The notes: a model not told the origin generated them from the letters alone. DNA of 64,000 bases from Deltaproteobacteria bacterium (GCA_016930075.1 JAFGHS010000165.1:28103-92102), one strand, 5' to 3'; shown: positions 44,571-53,977, counted from the first letter of the stretch. A program made the numbers and translations.

Positions 44571-45653
44571 ATGAAAAGAATGAAAGTCGGCGTTATCGGT
44601 GCAACAGGAATGGTCGGACAGAATTATCTCCGGTTGCTGAAAAATCATCCCTGGTTTGATGTGAAGTATGTGGCCGCCTCGCCGCGTTCGGCAGGCAAGA
44701 GATATGAAGAAGCCGTTGCCGGGCGCTGGCTGATGGCGGAACCGATTCCCGAGCAAATCCGCGGCCTCGTCGTCGAAGACGCCAATGCCGTCGGTTCGGC
44801 GAAGGGGAAGTGCGACCTTGTCTTTTCCGCTGTGGAACTCGAGAAGGATGCCATACGGAAGCTGGAAGAGGCCTATGCGGCGGCGGGCATCCCGGTCGTG
44901 TCGAACAACTCTGCCCACCGGAGCACGCCCGATGTCCCCATGATCATCCCGGAGGTGAATCCGGGCCATATTGAGCTGATCGATACTCAACGGGAGAAGC
45001 GGGGCTGGGGAAAAGGGCTGATTGCCGTTAAGCCCAATTGCAGCATCCAGAGTTATGTCACGCCGATGTTTGCCCTCATCGAGGCGGGTTATAAGATCGA
45101 GGCCGTTATCGTCTCGACCATGCAGGCCGTTTCCGGCGCCGGTTATCCAGGGCCGGCGTCCATGAAGATGATCGATAATGTCGTTCCCTACATTGGAGGC
45201 GAAGAAGAAAAATCGGAGCAGGAGCCCCTCCGGATTTTAGGCAAGCTCAAAAACGGCAGGATTATACTGGAAAAGACCATCAAAATCGCGGCCCATTGCA
45301 ACCGCGTTGCCGTGATCGACGGTCACATGGCCTGTGTCAGTCTGAAATTCAAAGGGGCTAAGCCGTCCCTTGACGAGGTGAAGAAGCTCTGGATAAACTT
45401 TGCCGGGGAGCCCCAGAAGCTCAATCTCCCCACGGCGCCGAAAGAGGCCATTATTTACCGGGAAGAGCCGGACCGTCCCCAGCCGCGCATGGATCGCGAC
45501 GCCTGGGGCGCCATGGCCGTTTCCGTCGGGCGTCTGCGGGAATGCCCCGTTTTTGACCTGCGCTTTGTGGGACTGTCGCACAACACCGTAAGGGGCGCCG
45601 CGGGAGGAGCGATTCTGAGCGCGGAACTGCTCAAAGCGAAGGGCTATTTATAA
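44571..45653 (+). CDS. asd: Aspartate-semialdehyde dehydrogenase, archaeal/fungal type
   Basis: A 360-residue ASADH. NADP-binding loop VGVIGATGMVGQNYLRLL, HPWFDVKYVAASPRSAGKRY, catalytic Cys in VKPNCSIQSYVTPMF, and HCNRVAVIDGHMACVSLKF match the archaeal/fungal branch rather than the usual bacterial enzyme. It reduces aspartyl phosphate to the semialdehyde on the way to lysine, threonine and methionine, and so feeds the lysA step encoded at 2803. ATG 44571 has AAGGAG nine bases upstream; the longer frame from 44430 overlaps lepB and lacks support. A terminator follows at 45659. Confidence 0.94.
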   Translation: MKRMKVGVIGATGMVGQNYLRLLKNHPWFDVKYVAASPRSAGKRYEEAVAGRWLMAEPIPEQIRGLVVEDANAVGSAKGKCDLVFSAVELEKDAIRKLEEAYAAAGIPVVSNNSAHRSTPDVPMIIPEVNPGHIELIDTQREKRGWGKGLIAVKPNCSIQSYVTPMFALIEAGYKIEAVIVSTMQAVSGAGYPGPASMKMIDNVVPYIGGEEEKSEQEPLRILGKLKNGRIILEKTIKIAAHCNRVAVIDGHMACVSLKFKGAKPSLDEVKKLWINFAGEPQKLNLPTAPKEAIIYREEPDRPQPRMDRDAWGAMAVSVGRLRECPVFDLRFVGLSHNTVRGAAGGAILSAELLKAKGYL

Positions 45654-45658
45654 CAGCG

Positions 45659-45716
45659 GCGAGGCCGGCGATTTTGCGAAAACAGACTCGTTACCGGCCT
45701 CGCTTCACTGTTTTTC
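45659..45716 (+). terminator. Terminator between convergent asd and SBP genes
   Basis: GCGAGGCCGG (45659-45668) pairs exactly with CCGGCCTCGC (45694-45703); the 25-base loop is long. TTCACTGTTTTT follows on the plus strand. It probably stops asd transcription and perhaps also that of the minus-strand gene ending at 45724. Confidence 0.7.
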
Positions 45717-45723
45717 TAAAGGT

Positions 45724-47451
45724 TTAATACCCCATTTTCTTCTTCAGTTCCTGGTCGATCCAGATACGGGCGATAATGGGACCCATGCGATGCGCCCCGA
45801 CCCTCAGTTCACCGTAGTAGTTTTTTACCCAGGGCCACCGGGCGGAGTAGCCGTATCCGCCGGACAGCAAGATGCCCGGCGCCTGCTCCATAATATAGAC
45901 GCCCAGCGCTTTCAGCTCCGCATCAACCTGTTTCTGCGTCAGTTTGGTATCCGTCGTGAGGCGTTTCCAGGTACTGTTCACACGCTCATCATCCATCATG
46001 GAGGCGTTCCAGGTCTGCCCCGTCATGAAGGCCCTGCGGATTATCGCCAGCGGCGTTGCGTGGTCCGTTGTATACATCATTGCTTCATCGTGGAGCTTCC
46101 TCGTCATCCTGCTCAACCCGGAGGAGTAGTCCATGACGTTGAGCTCCATGGTAACGCCGACCTTCGCCAGCATGGCGGCGATCATGGACAGATAATCGAT
46201 GGCTTCCGAACCGGAGCCGCCGTATTGACACTTGAAGCTGAACCCGTTGGGATACCCGGCTTCGGCCAGCAGTTTCTTAGCCTTCTCCGGATCATAAACA
46301 AACAACTCCTTCGCCGCGGGAGGCAGTTGCTCTAAGGGTGTGTAAACGGATGTAGAGGTGTACGGAAAGGGAACGTTCACATACTGCACTTCACCGCCGG
46401 CGAATGTGGTGGCCAAGGCCTTTCTGTCTATGGCCATATTGAGGGCCCGCCTCACACGGACATGAGTGAACGGCTTCTTGTCCATCCTGAGGGCGATCAT
46501 GCTGGCATTGATCGTCAGATTCTTTGTCCAGATGAGCTCCGGCGTCGTTTTCTTCATTTCCTGCATCTGGCGCCAGCCCATTTGCGTCATCATATCCAGC
46601 TTACCTGTCCGGAGGGCCGTCAGTATCGTTGATTCGTCCTTCATGAGCATTGAGACGACCCTGTCGACAAAGGGCAGTTGATATTTCTGTTTGTTGATGA
46701 TGTCGGAATCCCAATAATTCGGATTTCTCTTATATGTCATCGAGTGGGCGGGTTTGTATTCTTCAATCATAAAAGGACCGGTGCCGGCAGCATTCTGCCA
46801 TCTTCCGGGGCCGCCCTCCGCTTTTTCCTGCTCCGGCGCCTGAATTGCATCGTAGTATCCCCAGCCCAGGTAATATCCCCAGTCGGAGTTCCACTCTTTC
46901 AAGTGTGCGATAACGGTATGTTTGTCCTTTGCCTCCATCCGGTCGATAAAATCCAGAAAGGCAGGGATTGCTTTGCGGGATGTTTTTAAGCGGTTGATGG
47001 CGTAAACCACGTCGTCGGCAACGAACTCACGGGCTTTCATCACCCCCGGCTTATCCTGCCACATGACGCCTTTGCGGAGATAAAACACGATGCTCAGGGG
47101 GTTCTGCTTCACCTCCCACCGCTCCGCAAGTTCACCCCGCACAGCGCCAGGCGGGATATAGCACCCGCTGTTTTGAAACTTATATTGCTTGGTCCCTCTG
47201 GGTCCTTTCTGGAGATCGCCCATCAGGAGATGCTCAATGTAATAGCCCGTATCGTATCCGTGGCGCCAATTCCAGTCGACGGAGTCCCAGGACATGGGAT
47301 TAATCTGGGGATACATATCCGTGAATGTGAAAGTTCCGCCATACTGTATTTTTTGCGCTTGCGCCGTATTCACGCCGGCACTGAGCAAACCAAATACAAT
47401 GGCTCCTGCCGCCATCATGGTCCCAACAACGTGTTTCAATCTTTTTTTCAT
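45724..47451 (-). CDS. ABC transporter substrate-binding protein, family 5 (peptide/nickel type)
   Basis: A 575-residue periplasmic binding protein with a clear signal peptide ending NTAQA. SBP_bac_5 features include VKQNPLSIVFYLRKGVMW (typical lobe I strand), VVYAINRLKTS, GTGPFMIEEYKPAHSM, and RVRRALNMAIDRKALA. The length fits oligopeptide binders. Ligands in this family range from peptides to nickel and opines. No permease or ATPase gene is near, so it is an orphan binding protein; in a syntrophic degrader it may serve a distant transporter. The gene is followed by the shared terminator with asd. Confidence 0.92.
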   Translation of the reverse strand: MKKRLKHVVGTMMAAGAIVFGLLSAGVNTAQAQKIQYGGTFTFTDMYPQINPMSWDSVDWNWRHGYDTGYYIEHLLMGDLQKGPRGTKQYKFQNSGCYIPPGAVRGELAERWEVKQNPLSIVFYLRKGVMWQDKPGVMKAREFVADDVVYAINRLKTSRKAIPAFLDFIDRMEAKDKHTVIAHLKEWNSDWGYYLGWGYYDAIQAPEQEKAEGGPGRWQNAAGTGPFMIEEYKPAHSMTYKRNPNYWDSDIINKQKYQLPFVDRVVSMLMKDESTILTALRTGKLDMMTQMGWRQMQEMKKTTPELIWTKNLTINASMIALRMDKKPFTHVRVRRALNMAIDRKALATTFAGGEVQYVNVPFPYTSTSVYTPLEQLPPAAKELFVYDPEKAKKLLAEAGYPNGFSFKCQYGGSGSEAIDYLSMIAAMLAKVGVTMELNVMDYSSGLSRMTRKLHDEAMMYTTDHATPLAIIRRAFMTGQTWNASMMDDERVNSTWKRLTTDTKLTQKQVDAELKALGVYIMEQAPGILLSGGYGYSARWPWVKNYYGELRVGAHRMGPIIARIWIDQELKKKMGY

Positions 47452-47900
47452 GTCTTACCCCCCTCTTCATTTATGTTCAGCAACCTTTTTTTAAATATCC
47501 GATATGACTTATGATATTTTGAATCATCATTGCTTTGTAAAAATGGCCGGGATATGGGGTTCATTTATGGCCTACGTATTTTTGTAAGGTTGAAATGTCA
47601 AAAGGTCTCGATACAACCGACGTTTGCTTAAATTGTCTTGGGTTTCTGAAATTAAGTTACAAGGTTGACTGGTTAACGAATTAACAAACCCGATACAAAC
47701 TGCCCGATGTCGTCATGACGTGCCGTGTTGGAGATGCTTGTGATCGTTATCTTCTCATGAACAACGGGCCGGAGTTGTTAATCTTGTTTTTTACATGATA
47801 GTGACAGCATCCAACGCGCTTCGCACCATACATACCGAACAGGCCCTTTTGTGTCAAGCTGTTTTGAAAAATAATTCTTAATTCGGGGGACATAACACCT

Positions 47901-48200
47901 GTGCGGCCGGGCAAGGTCGTGTAATCAAATGGGTGGGAATCCCATTCCGGAAGGCAGGCCGTCCACCAGGTAGCGAGTCCTTGGAGGATTGATGGCAACA
48001 CCAATTTTTAAGCGTAGGACAAGCAAGCAGACAGGCCGTAAGCCCTGCCGCTGGCCGGGTAAAAGAGGGATTGAGCCTCATAAAAGTCGCGTCGGACTGG
48101 GCAATCTAAAGCTGCAAATGTTCCTGGGCGGATCAGCGGAGGTGGGGCAGGCGTGGGACGGTCTATTTCTCCATCGGACAGAAGTTTTAAGGGCGCTGTC
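47901..48200 (+). ncRNA. Structured RNA-like stretch, possibly a group II intron domain I fragment
   Basis: It begins GTGCGGCCGGGC, matching the GUGYG 5' end of group II introns, then shows short local hairpins (ATGGG-TGGGAAT-CCCAT at 47929, GGCAGGCC, GATTGATGGCAACACCAAT, AGGGCTTACGGCC-like pair at 48032) and AGGACAAGCAAGCAGACAGG, as I recall for domain I of some bacterial introns. No maturase and no convincing domain V follow, so it would be a decayed or truncated copy. The identification is tentative and the 3' limit is arbitrary. Confidence 0.35.
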
Positions 48201-48348
48201 TTCCATGGTCTGTAGCCTGCTTATCTTTAATTTATGTTCACTCAACGCAAACAGGATACGGTCCCCTTAATTTTCCGTTTTTTCTTCACAGTTGACGTTT
48301 TCTTTTCGTTTCTATCCGCCTGTTGCCGGCTTTGCCCTCGAAATCACC

Positions 48349-48379
48349 TTGACATATCTTATTTTTCTCTTCATATACT
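48349..48379 (+). promoter_or_regulatory. Candidate promoter of radical SAM/ABC cluster
   Basis: TTGACA at 48349-48354 and TATACT at 48374-48379 with a 19-base spacer; the spacer is long but the hexamers are near consensus. Predicted transcripts would start near 48386, about 88 bases before the start codon, so the leader contains the two competing hairpins at 48410-48451. Confidence 0.45.
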
Positions 48380-48409
48380 CCACATCAATATCCATGCATC
48401 GGGGGCATT

Positions 48410-48451
48410 GGGGACGCCGTGTGTCCCCGGCAATGTGAGCCTTAGCCGGGG
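48410..48451 (+). promoter_or_regulatory. Leader with two mutually exclusive hairpins
   Basis: Hairpin A pairs GGGGAC (48410-48415) with GTCCCC (48423-48428). Hairpin B pairs CCCCGGC (48425-48431) with GCCGGGG (48445-48451). Both need bases 48425-48428, so only one can form. Hairpin B ends ten bases before the GAGGAG ribosome site of the radical SAM gene. Confidence 0.55.
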
Positions 48452-48473
48452 CATAAAGAGGAGTCCTGAAAAT

Positions 48474-49778
48474 ATGCGTTTAAATTACACTTTTCCGAAC
48501 ATTCCTCATCTGAAAGATTTTTCTTTTGAGGTTGAAAATATCAACGACAAACTCAGGACAACCGTCCGGGGAGGATGGGGCTTTAAGGCCTTGCTGTCCG
48601 GCCCGTTTCTCAAACTGTATTTTGCGTATTTTAACAGGAATGACGTCAAACCCGTCATGCTAAGACAGGACGGCAATATCTATTCCCTCTATGTCCCCCC
48701 TATCCCAAGTCAGGCCCATGTGCATCATATGGAAACCGTTCTTAGAAACTGGCTTTTCAAAGAAACCCGTCCCCTCGCCGTCACGCTTGCCGTTACCAGC
48801 CGGTGTCAGTTGAATTGCGTTCACTGCAGCGCCGCCTCGGCCGGCCCTGTCGGATCCGATCTTTCGCGCGAGGAGATCGGCAGAATCATCCGGGAAAGCG
48901 TTGACTTGGGCGTGACAAACATTACATTTACCGGAGGAGAGCCCCTTCTGCGGAAAGACCTTGAAGAAATGGTTTCCGACGTTTCCGAAGAGGAAGCCGT
49001 TGCCCTTGTATTCACCAATGCCCTGGCTTTGGATGAACGGAGAGCGGCCTCGTTGAAAGAGGCCGGCCTTACGGCTGTTTTCATCAGTCTTGATTCACCC
49101 GATCCTGAAGAGCATGATCGACTCCGCGGCAGGTCCGGATTGTTCCAGACCGTCAGAGAGGGCGTTCGAAACGCCATTCGGGCGGGGCTTGCCGTCTGTC
49201 TTTCCACTTACGCGACCAATGAATCGGTGCGCGACAAAAAACTGAGCAAGCTTACAGCCCTGGCAGCCGAGTGGGGGGTCCATGAAATCAGCGTCTTTGA
49301 TGTCATTCCTACAGGGCAGCTGATTCAAAATGAAGAATTTCTTTTAACTGCAGAAAGTCACCGGGCCATTTGCAAAGAAGCGAAAGAACTTAACCGCCGT
49401 TACGCCGGCCGCCTCCGGATTGTTACCCAATCGTGGACCAACACCCGAAACGGCATGGCCATCCTCATCGGCTGCCTTGCCGGCCACCTTCAGTTCCACA
49501 TCACGCCTGACGGCGAGTTCACCCCCTGTGATTTTACCCCCCTGTCTTTTGGAAACGTCCGGTCGGAGTCCATAGAAAATCTCTGGCGGAAGGTGATTGA
49601 ACATTCAGCCTATAAACGGCATTGCACGAAATGCCGTATGCAAACGGCGTCCTTCCGGGAAAAATACATCCGGCCCATCCCTGTGAATGCAAATCTTCCC
49701 TATTCCATAGCAACCATCGATGGATTGTTCGATTGCAGGAACCAGACAATGAAAAACACAGGAAATCAGACCTCTTGA
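48474..49778 (+). CDS. Radical SAM protein with SPASM-like C-terminal domain
   Basis: A 434-residue enzyme. An N-terminal ~95-residue region precedes the radical SAM core; CQLNCVHCSA holds the CxxxCxxC cluster, NITFTGGEPLLRKDLE the SAM-binding GGEP, and FISLDSPDPEEHD the next strand. The C-terminus has HITPDGEFTPCDFTPLSFGN and HCTKCRMQTASFREKYI, the pattern of SPASM/twitch domains that hold extra Fe-S clusters. Such enzymes modify peptides, proteins or cofactors; the substrate is unknown. ATG 48474 has GAGGAG upstream. It opens a co-oriented cluster encoding ABC transporter, LolA-like protein, barrel and polymer ligase. No precursor peptide gene was found nearby. Confidence 0.88.
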   Translation: MRLNYTFPNIPHLKDFSFEVENINDKLRTTVRGGWGFKALLSGPFLKLYFAYFNRNDVKPVMLRQDGNIYSLYVPPIPSQAHVHHMETVLRNWLFKETRPLAVTLAVTSRCQLNCVHCSAASAGPVGSDLSREEIGRIIRESVDLGVTNITFTGGEPLLRKDLEEMVSDVSEEEAVALVFTNALALDERRAASLKEAGLTAVFISLDSPDPEEHDRLRGRSGLFQTVREGVRNAIRAGLAVCLSTYATNESVRDKKLSKLTALAAEWGVHEISVFDVIPTGQLIQNEEFLLTAESHRAICKEAKELNRRYAGRLRIVTQSWTNTRNGMAILIGCLAGHLQFHITPDGEFTPCDFTPLSFGNVRSESIENLWRKVIEHSAYKRHCTKCRMQTASFREKYIRPIPVNANLPYSIATIDGLFDCRNQTMKNTGNQTS

Positions 49779-49890
49779 TTTCCATTAGACCTGGAATAAG
49801 AAAATCCCGCAATCCATGCCGGTTCCCGTTAAACATATGATTGATTTGATCTTATTCATCCGCTTATTCACCAGCGGACGGAGATAAACA

Positions 49891-51825
49891 ATGGGCTGTT
49901 CTTCCATATCTGTGTCGGATGAAAAAAAGACAGGGAGCCCCCGGTTTTTGAATATGCTGAGGCGCGGGCTTACGCACCCGCGGCTGGCCCTTCACCTTTC
50001 GCTTGTCGCCGTGATTTTTACCCTGCCTGCTTTATGGATCGGCTTTCAGGTCGATGACTATGGCCATCGCATGATCATGCTCGGCCTCGGCAAACTTCAT
50101 CCGGGCCCTTTCGGTTTTTTGGATGTCTATTCTGTCCTGCAGGGCGACCAGCAACTCAATGATCTTGCCAGAGACATGGGGATTCTTCCCTGGTGGGCGC
50201 CTTCGGATATTCGTATTTCTTTTCTCCGGCCTTTGAGCGCCCTGTTGATGTGGATGGATTATAAACTGTGGCCTGACTGGCCTTCTCTGATGCATCTTCA
50301 CAGCCTGATCTGGTATGGCGCCTTGGCGGCCGTCGCCACGGCCCTGTATCGGCGTTATATGGGCGTTACCGTCGCCGCGGGGTTGGCGGCCCTCTTCTAT
50401 GCCGTCGATCATTCCCACGCTCTTCCGGCGGCATGGCTGGCAAATCGGTATGCCTTGCTGTCGACGTTTTTCGGCATTCTCTGCCTTCTGTCCTATGACA
50501 AATGGCGCCGGGATGGCCAAAAACGACACGGCATCCTGTGCCCTGCATATCTGGCCCTGGCCCTGCTTGCCGGGGAGATGGCCGCTGCCGTCGGCGCTTA
50601 TCTTTTTGCCTATGCCCTTTTTCTTGATCGTCAACCGACGGCCGGCACGACGAACCCGTTGCCCCTGTCGCAGCGACTGTGGGCGTTGTGGCCCTGTGCC
50701 GTCGTGTTTCTTTCCTGGGGCCTTGCCTACCGATACCTCGGCTACGGCACCCACGGATCCGGATTCTATATTGATCCCCTGAGCGCCCCGGCGGCATTCG
50801 CCCATGCCTTGATGGCGCGGGCTCCTATGCTGCTTCTGGAGCTGTGGTCACACATCCCGTTGGATGTTTTAGGGGTCTTGATCACTGAACGGGAAGCTTT
50901 TTTCAGGGCCGTGATCCATATCCTTCTGGCGGCCTTTATCTTGATCCCTTTGATCCGAAAAGACCGGGTCGCCCGTTTTTGGCTGACAGGTATGGTCCTG
51001 TCCATTCTGCCGGTGGCGGCTACCTATCCCATGAGCCGGTTGCTTCTCTTTATCGGGATTGGGGCGATGGGCCTCATGGCTCAGTGCGTGACGCATCTTG
51101 TGCGAAACGACGGCGTTTTGCCTGCTTCGCGTCTTTGGCGCATTCCCGCCTTCATCATAATTATTTTCCTGGTTGTGGTCCGCCTTGGTCTTTCCCCGCC
51201 GGTGATGTTGTACAGCACATATTCCATGAAACCCTTCGGCAGCCCCTATGCGGCTGCCGCCGGACATATCCTTGACCAACCGGAAATAGCGAAACAGGAA
51301 CTCATCATAATCAATTCGCCCTTCGAGATTTCCCCTCTGCTTGTCTGGGCCATCGGGACCATCGAAGGGAAGGCATTGCCGGCGGCGATGCGGGTTCTTT
51401 CCAGTGCTCATACGTCTGTTGAGATTTACCGGATCGATGAAAACACCATTCGGGTGAGAATTCCGGGAGGACTCTTTCATGGATTTTGCGGCCGTCTTTT
51501 CCGATCCCTTGACGAGGATCCGATGGACGTTCAGCAGGAATTCCATGTGACCGGCATGACGGCCCGTATTACAGCGATGGATAAAGACAACGGGCCGGAA
51601 GAGATTATCTATCGGTTTTCCGTGCCTCTTGAAGACAAGTCGCTCAAGTGGCTTCAATGGAAAGATTGCAGTTATCAGGCTTTTCTCCCGCCGCCTGCGG
51701 GAAAGTCCGTCTTTCTTCCGGCATTCAATCCCAAGGACGTTTTTCGCAATAACTGTCCGGATAAAAGCCTTGTTGAAGACTTCATCGGGAAAGTGTTGAT
51801 AGAGAGAGTCCTGATCATGCTATAG
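49891..51825 (+). CDS. Polytopic membrane protein, GT-C glycosyltransferase-like
   Basis: A 644-residue protein with about ten to twelve transmembrane helices over residues 30-455 and a hydrophilic C-terminal domain (about 460-644). The first periplasmic loop carries VDDYGHRMIM, a paired-Asp motif in the place where GT-C enzymes have catalytic DD or DE. This architecture fits lipid-linked sugar transferases such as PMT- or ArnT-like proteins, but I cannot assign a family. GGAG eight bases before ATG 49891. It follows the radical SAM gene by 112 bp. It may glycosylate or assemble the product handled by the following ABC/LolA-like system (inference). Confidence 0.72.
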   Translation: MGCSSISVSDEKKTGSPRFLNMLRRGLTHPRLALHLSLVAVIFTLPALWIGFQVDDYGHRMIMLGLGKLHPGPFGFLDVYSVLQGDQQLNDLARDMGILPWWAPSDIRISFLRPLSALLMWMDYKLWPDWPSLMHLHSLIWYGALAAVATALYRRYMGVTVAAGLAALFYAVDHSHALPAAWLANRYALLSTFFGILCLLSYDKWRRDGQKRHGILCPAYLALALLAGEMAAAVGAYLFAYALFLDRQPTAGTTNPLPLSQRLWALWPCAVVFLSWGLAYRYLGYGTHGSGFYIDPLSAPAAFAHALMARAPMLLLELWSHIPLDVLGVLITEREAFFRAVIHILLAAFILIPLIRKDRVARFWLTGMVLSILPVAATYPMSRLLLFIGIGAMGLMAQCVTHLVRNDGVLPASRLWRIPAFIIIIFLVVVRLGLSPPVMLYSTYSMKPFGSPYAAAAGHILDQPEIAKQELIIINSPFEISPLLVWAIGTIEGKALPAAMRVLSSAHTSVEIYRIDENTIRVRIPGGLFHGFCGRLFRSLDEDPMDVQQEFHVTGMTARITAMDKDNGPEEIIYRFSVPLEDKSLKWLQWKDCSYQAFLPPPAGKSVFLPAFNPKDVFRNNCPDKSLVEDFIGKVLIERVLIML

Positions 51826-52037
51826 GGCGGCTGCATTTCAAAACCCTTTTCCTCGCGCCGGTTTGCATTTCCATCTCCAGTGCAGTATATGACTCGGTAA
51901 AGTGTGCGGTTTCCCCGAAAGCCTGACAGCCTTTTGCCGCTTATGTTGCGGAACAGATCCACGATGACAGGATCACACCGGCTTGATGGGATGACGGGCA
52001 GCGTCCTGTGTCCGGAACTACTTGCAGGAGTAAGTCC

Positions 52038-52724
52038 ATGGCTTTGATTGAAATGAGAAATATCACCAAAGATTATCATTTGGGTGAAACCATTGTTCAG
52101 GCTCTGCGGGGAATCGATCTGGAGATCGAGCAGCACGAGTTTGTGGCGATATGGGGGCCGTCCGGTTCCGGCAAAACCACCCTGCTCAATCTGATCGGCG
52201 CTGTTGATGAACCGACGTCAGGCGAACTCATCATTGCCGGCAGGAATGTCCGCTCCCTGACGGACAATCAGCGCAGTGATCTTCGCAATGAAACCATCGG
52301 ATATATTTTTCAGGGCTTCAATCTCGTTCCTGTTCTATCCGCTTTGGAGAATGTCATGCTGCCCTTGCAGATTAAAGGCGCATCGGCCAGGGAGGCGAAA
52401 ATTCAAGCTCTCGACTGCCTCGCGGAAGTGGGCCTGAGCGACCTGATCCACCATCGTCCGGCAAAAATGTCCGGCGGGGAGCAGCAAAGGGTGTCCATCG
52501 CCCGGTCGCTGGTAAACAACCCCTCGCTGGTGATTGCCGACGAGCCGACGGCTAATCTGGATTCAGCTACCGCCCGCATGATCATTGATCTAATGCGTGA
52601 ACTCAATGAAAAGGACGGAATCACCTTCATTTTTTCCACTCACGATCAAAGACTGCTGGATCGCGTCAAACGTCACGTACGGCTGGAAGACGGCGCCATC
52701 GTCGATGGAGGCGCAAAGCCATGA
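52038..52724 (+). CDS. ABC transporter ATP-binding protein (MacB/LolD type)
   Basis: A 228-residue ABC ATPase. Walker A is GPSGSGKTTLLN, Q-loop FQGFNLVPVLSALENVMLP, signature KMSGGEQQRVSIARSL, Walker B LVIADEPTANLD, then the His-loop STHDQ. The spelling of the Q-loop and signature places it with the LolD/MacB/FtsE group that drives periplasmic mechanotransmission rather than uptake. ATG 52038 has AGGAG nine bases upstream. Its stop overlaps the permease ATG (ATGA), so they are coupled. Confidence 0.94.
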   Translation: MALIEMRNITKDYHLGETIVQALRGIDLEIEQHEFVAIWGPSGSGKTTLLNLIGAVDEPTSGELIIAGRNVRSLTDNQRSDLRNETIGYIFQGFNLVPVLSALENVMLPLQIKGASAREAKIQALDCLAEVGLSDLIHHRPAKMSGGEQQRVSIARSLVNNPSLVIADEPTANLDSATARMIIDLMRELNEKDGITFIFSTHDQRLLDRVKRHVRLEDGAIVDGGAKP

Positions 52725-53959
52725 TCAAATGGATCAAACTCGCCATCAGAAATATCATCAGGAATAAGCGCCGGTCCTTCGTTACCATGGTGGCCATCGG
52801 CGTGGGTTTTGCGGCCATTAATCTGTTTTACGGTTATATCCACAACATCTATGAAGGTTTCAGGATAATGGCTGTACAGGTTGAAGGTTTGGGACATTTA
52901 CGAATCAACAAAGCCGGATGGAATGAAAAAGGCAAGCTGGAACCCGAGAAATATATGTTCTCCAAAGAGGATACAGAGAAAATCATCAAACTGGTAAGAG
53001 AAGAAAAAAACGTCATTTTGACCACACCGCAAATCCAGGTGACAGGGATGGTGACCAACGGAACCGTCTCAACCGTCTTTATCGCCCAGGGTGTTGTCCC
53101 AAAAGATGAAAAAATAATTAAAGGGGATTGGAGCGACGTCAAACCGGTTCATGGAAAAGAATTGGACAACCAAAAGGAATATGGCGTGGTCGTGGCAAAG
53201 GACCTGTCACGATATCTAAACCTCCCGCCCGGTCAAGACGGCGTGGTCATGGCCACGACGCTGACCGGACAAATGAACGCATTGGACATGCAGGTCATGG
53301 GTGTCTATGATACGGGGTCCGATTTTTCCAACGACAAATTTATGCGTTTCACCTATGCTTTTGCCCAGTCTCTCCTTGATACACAGTCAACGGAACGTAT
53401 TGTGGTGTTGCTTAAAGACTGGCGAATGACGGAACAGATGAGGACCCATCTTTCAAAAAAATTGGTCGCCGCGGGCATCGATTGTGAGATAAAAACATGG
53501 CAAGAATTATCCGTCATGTATTTCAAGAGCAAAATCATGCTCGACACGATATTCTTTTTCCTTTTCTCCATCGTTCTGGTGATTGTCATCATGACCACGG
53601 TTAACACGATGAGCATGTCCATCATGGAGCGGACGAGGGAAATCGGCACTCTCAGGGCATTAGGCTTAAAGCGCAGGGGAGTGTCGCTGCTTTTTTCCAT
53701 CGAGGGAGCACTGCTGGGCGTCCTGGGCAGCATCATGGGATTCATATTATTTGTATGCGTTTGGGCGTTCATTCGGCAGTTTCCCCCTCAATATACGCCT
53801 CCGGGCATTTCCATTTCCATACCGTTGACCGTGGACTTCGTTCCCCAGGCACTGTTGATGATGATGTTAAGTTTGGTGGTGTTATCGCTGTTTTCCGCGA
53901 TCATTCCGGCAAGACGGGCGGCTAAAAAAAATATTGTGGATGCCCTGGGACATGTATAG
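52721..53959 (+). CDS. ABC transporter permease, FtsX/MacB-LolC type
   Basis: A 412-residue permease with helix 1 at about 18-40 (FVTMVAIGVGFAAINLFYG), a large periplasmic MacB-PCD-like domain (about 42-275) and three C-terminal helices (about 280-300, 335-358, 375-395), with the conserved coupling segment MERTREIGTLRALGLKRRGV. This is the layout of LolC/E and MacB, which extract lipoproteins or drive periplasmic export. Only one permease gene is present, so a homodimer is likely. It overlaps the ATPase gene and is followed after 18 bp by the LolA-like gene. Confidence 0.92.
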   Translation: MIKWIKLAIRNIIRNKRRSFVTMVAIGVGFAAINLFYGYIHNIYEGFRIMAVQVEGLGHLRINKAGWNEKGKLEPEKYMFSKEDTEKIIKLVREEKNVILTTPQIQVTGMVTNGTVSTVFIAQGVVPKDEKIIKGDWSDVKPVHGKELDNQKEYGVVVAKDLSRYLNLPPGQDGVVMATTLTGQMNALDMQVMGVYDTGSDFSNDKFMRFTYAFAQSLLDTQSTERIVVLLKDWRMTEQMRTHLSKKLVAAGIDCEIKTWQELSVMYFKSKIMLDTIFFFLFSIVLVIVIMTTVNTMSMSIMERTREIGTLRALGLKRRGVSLLFSIEGALLGVLGSIMGFILFVCVWAFIRQFPPQYTPPGISISIPLTVDFVPQALLMMMLSLVVLSLFSAIIPARRAAKKNIVDALGHV

Positions 53960-53977
53960 CCCATAAGGAGAAAACAG

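Larger units (their letters stand above)
47452..48473. other. 1-kb non-coding interval ahead of radical SAM cluster
   Basis: No protein gene is supported; small frames at 47747-48004, 47878-48081 (minus) and 47989-48270 (plus) lack ribosome sites or family features. It holds the promoter side of the solute-binding protein (minus), a structured RNA-like stretch (47901-48200), and a promoter and leader for the radical SAM gene (48349-48473). Confidence 0.6.

Noticed and set aside
47747..48270. Small open frames in the 1-kb gap
   Set aside because: No ribosome sites, no homology pattern; the DNA looks like structured RNA instead.
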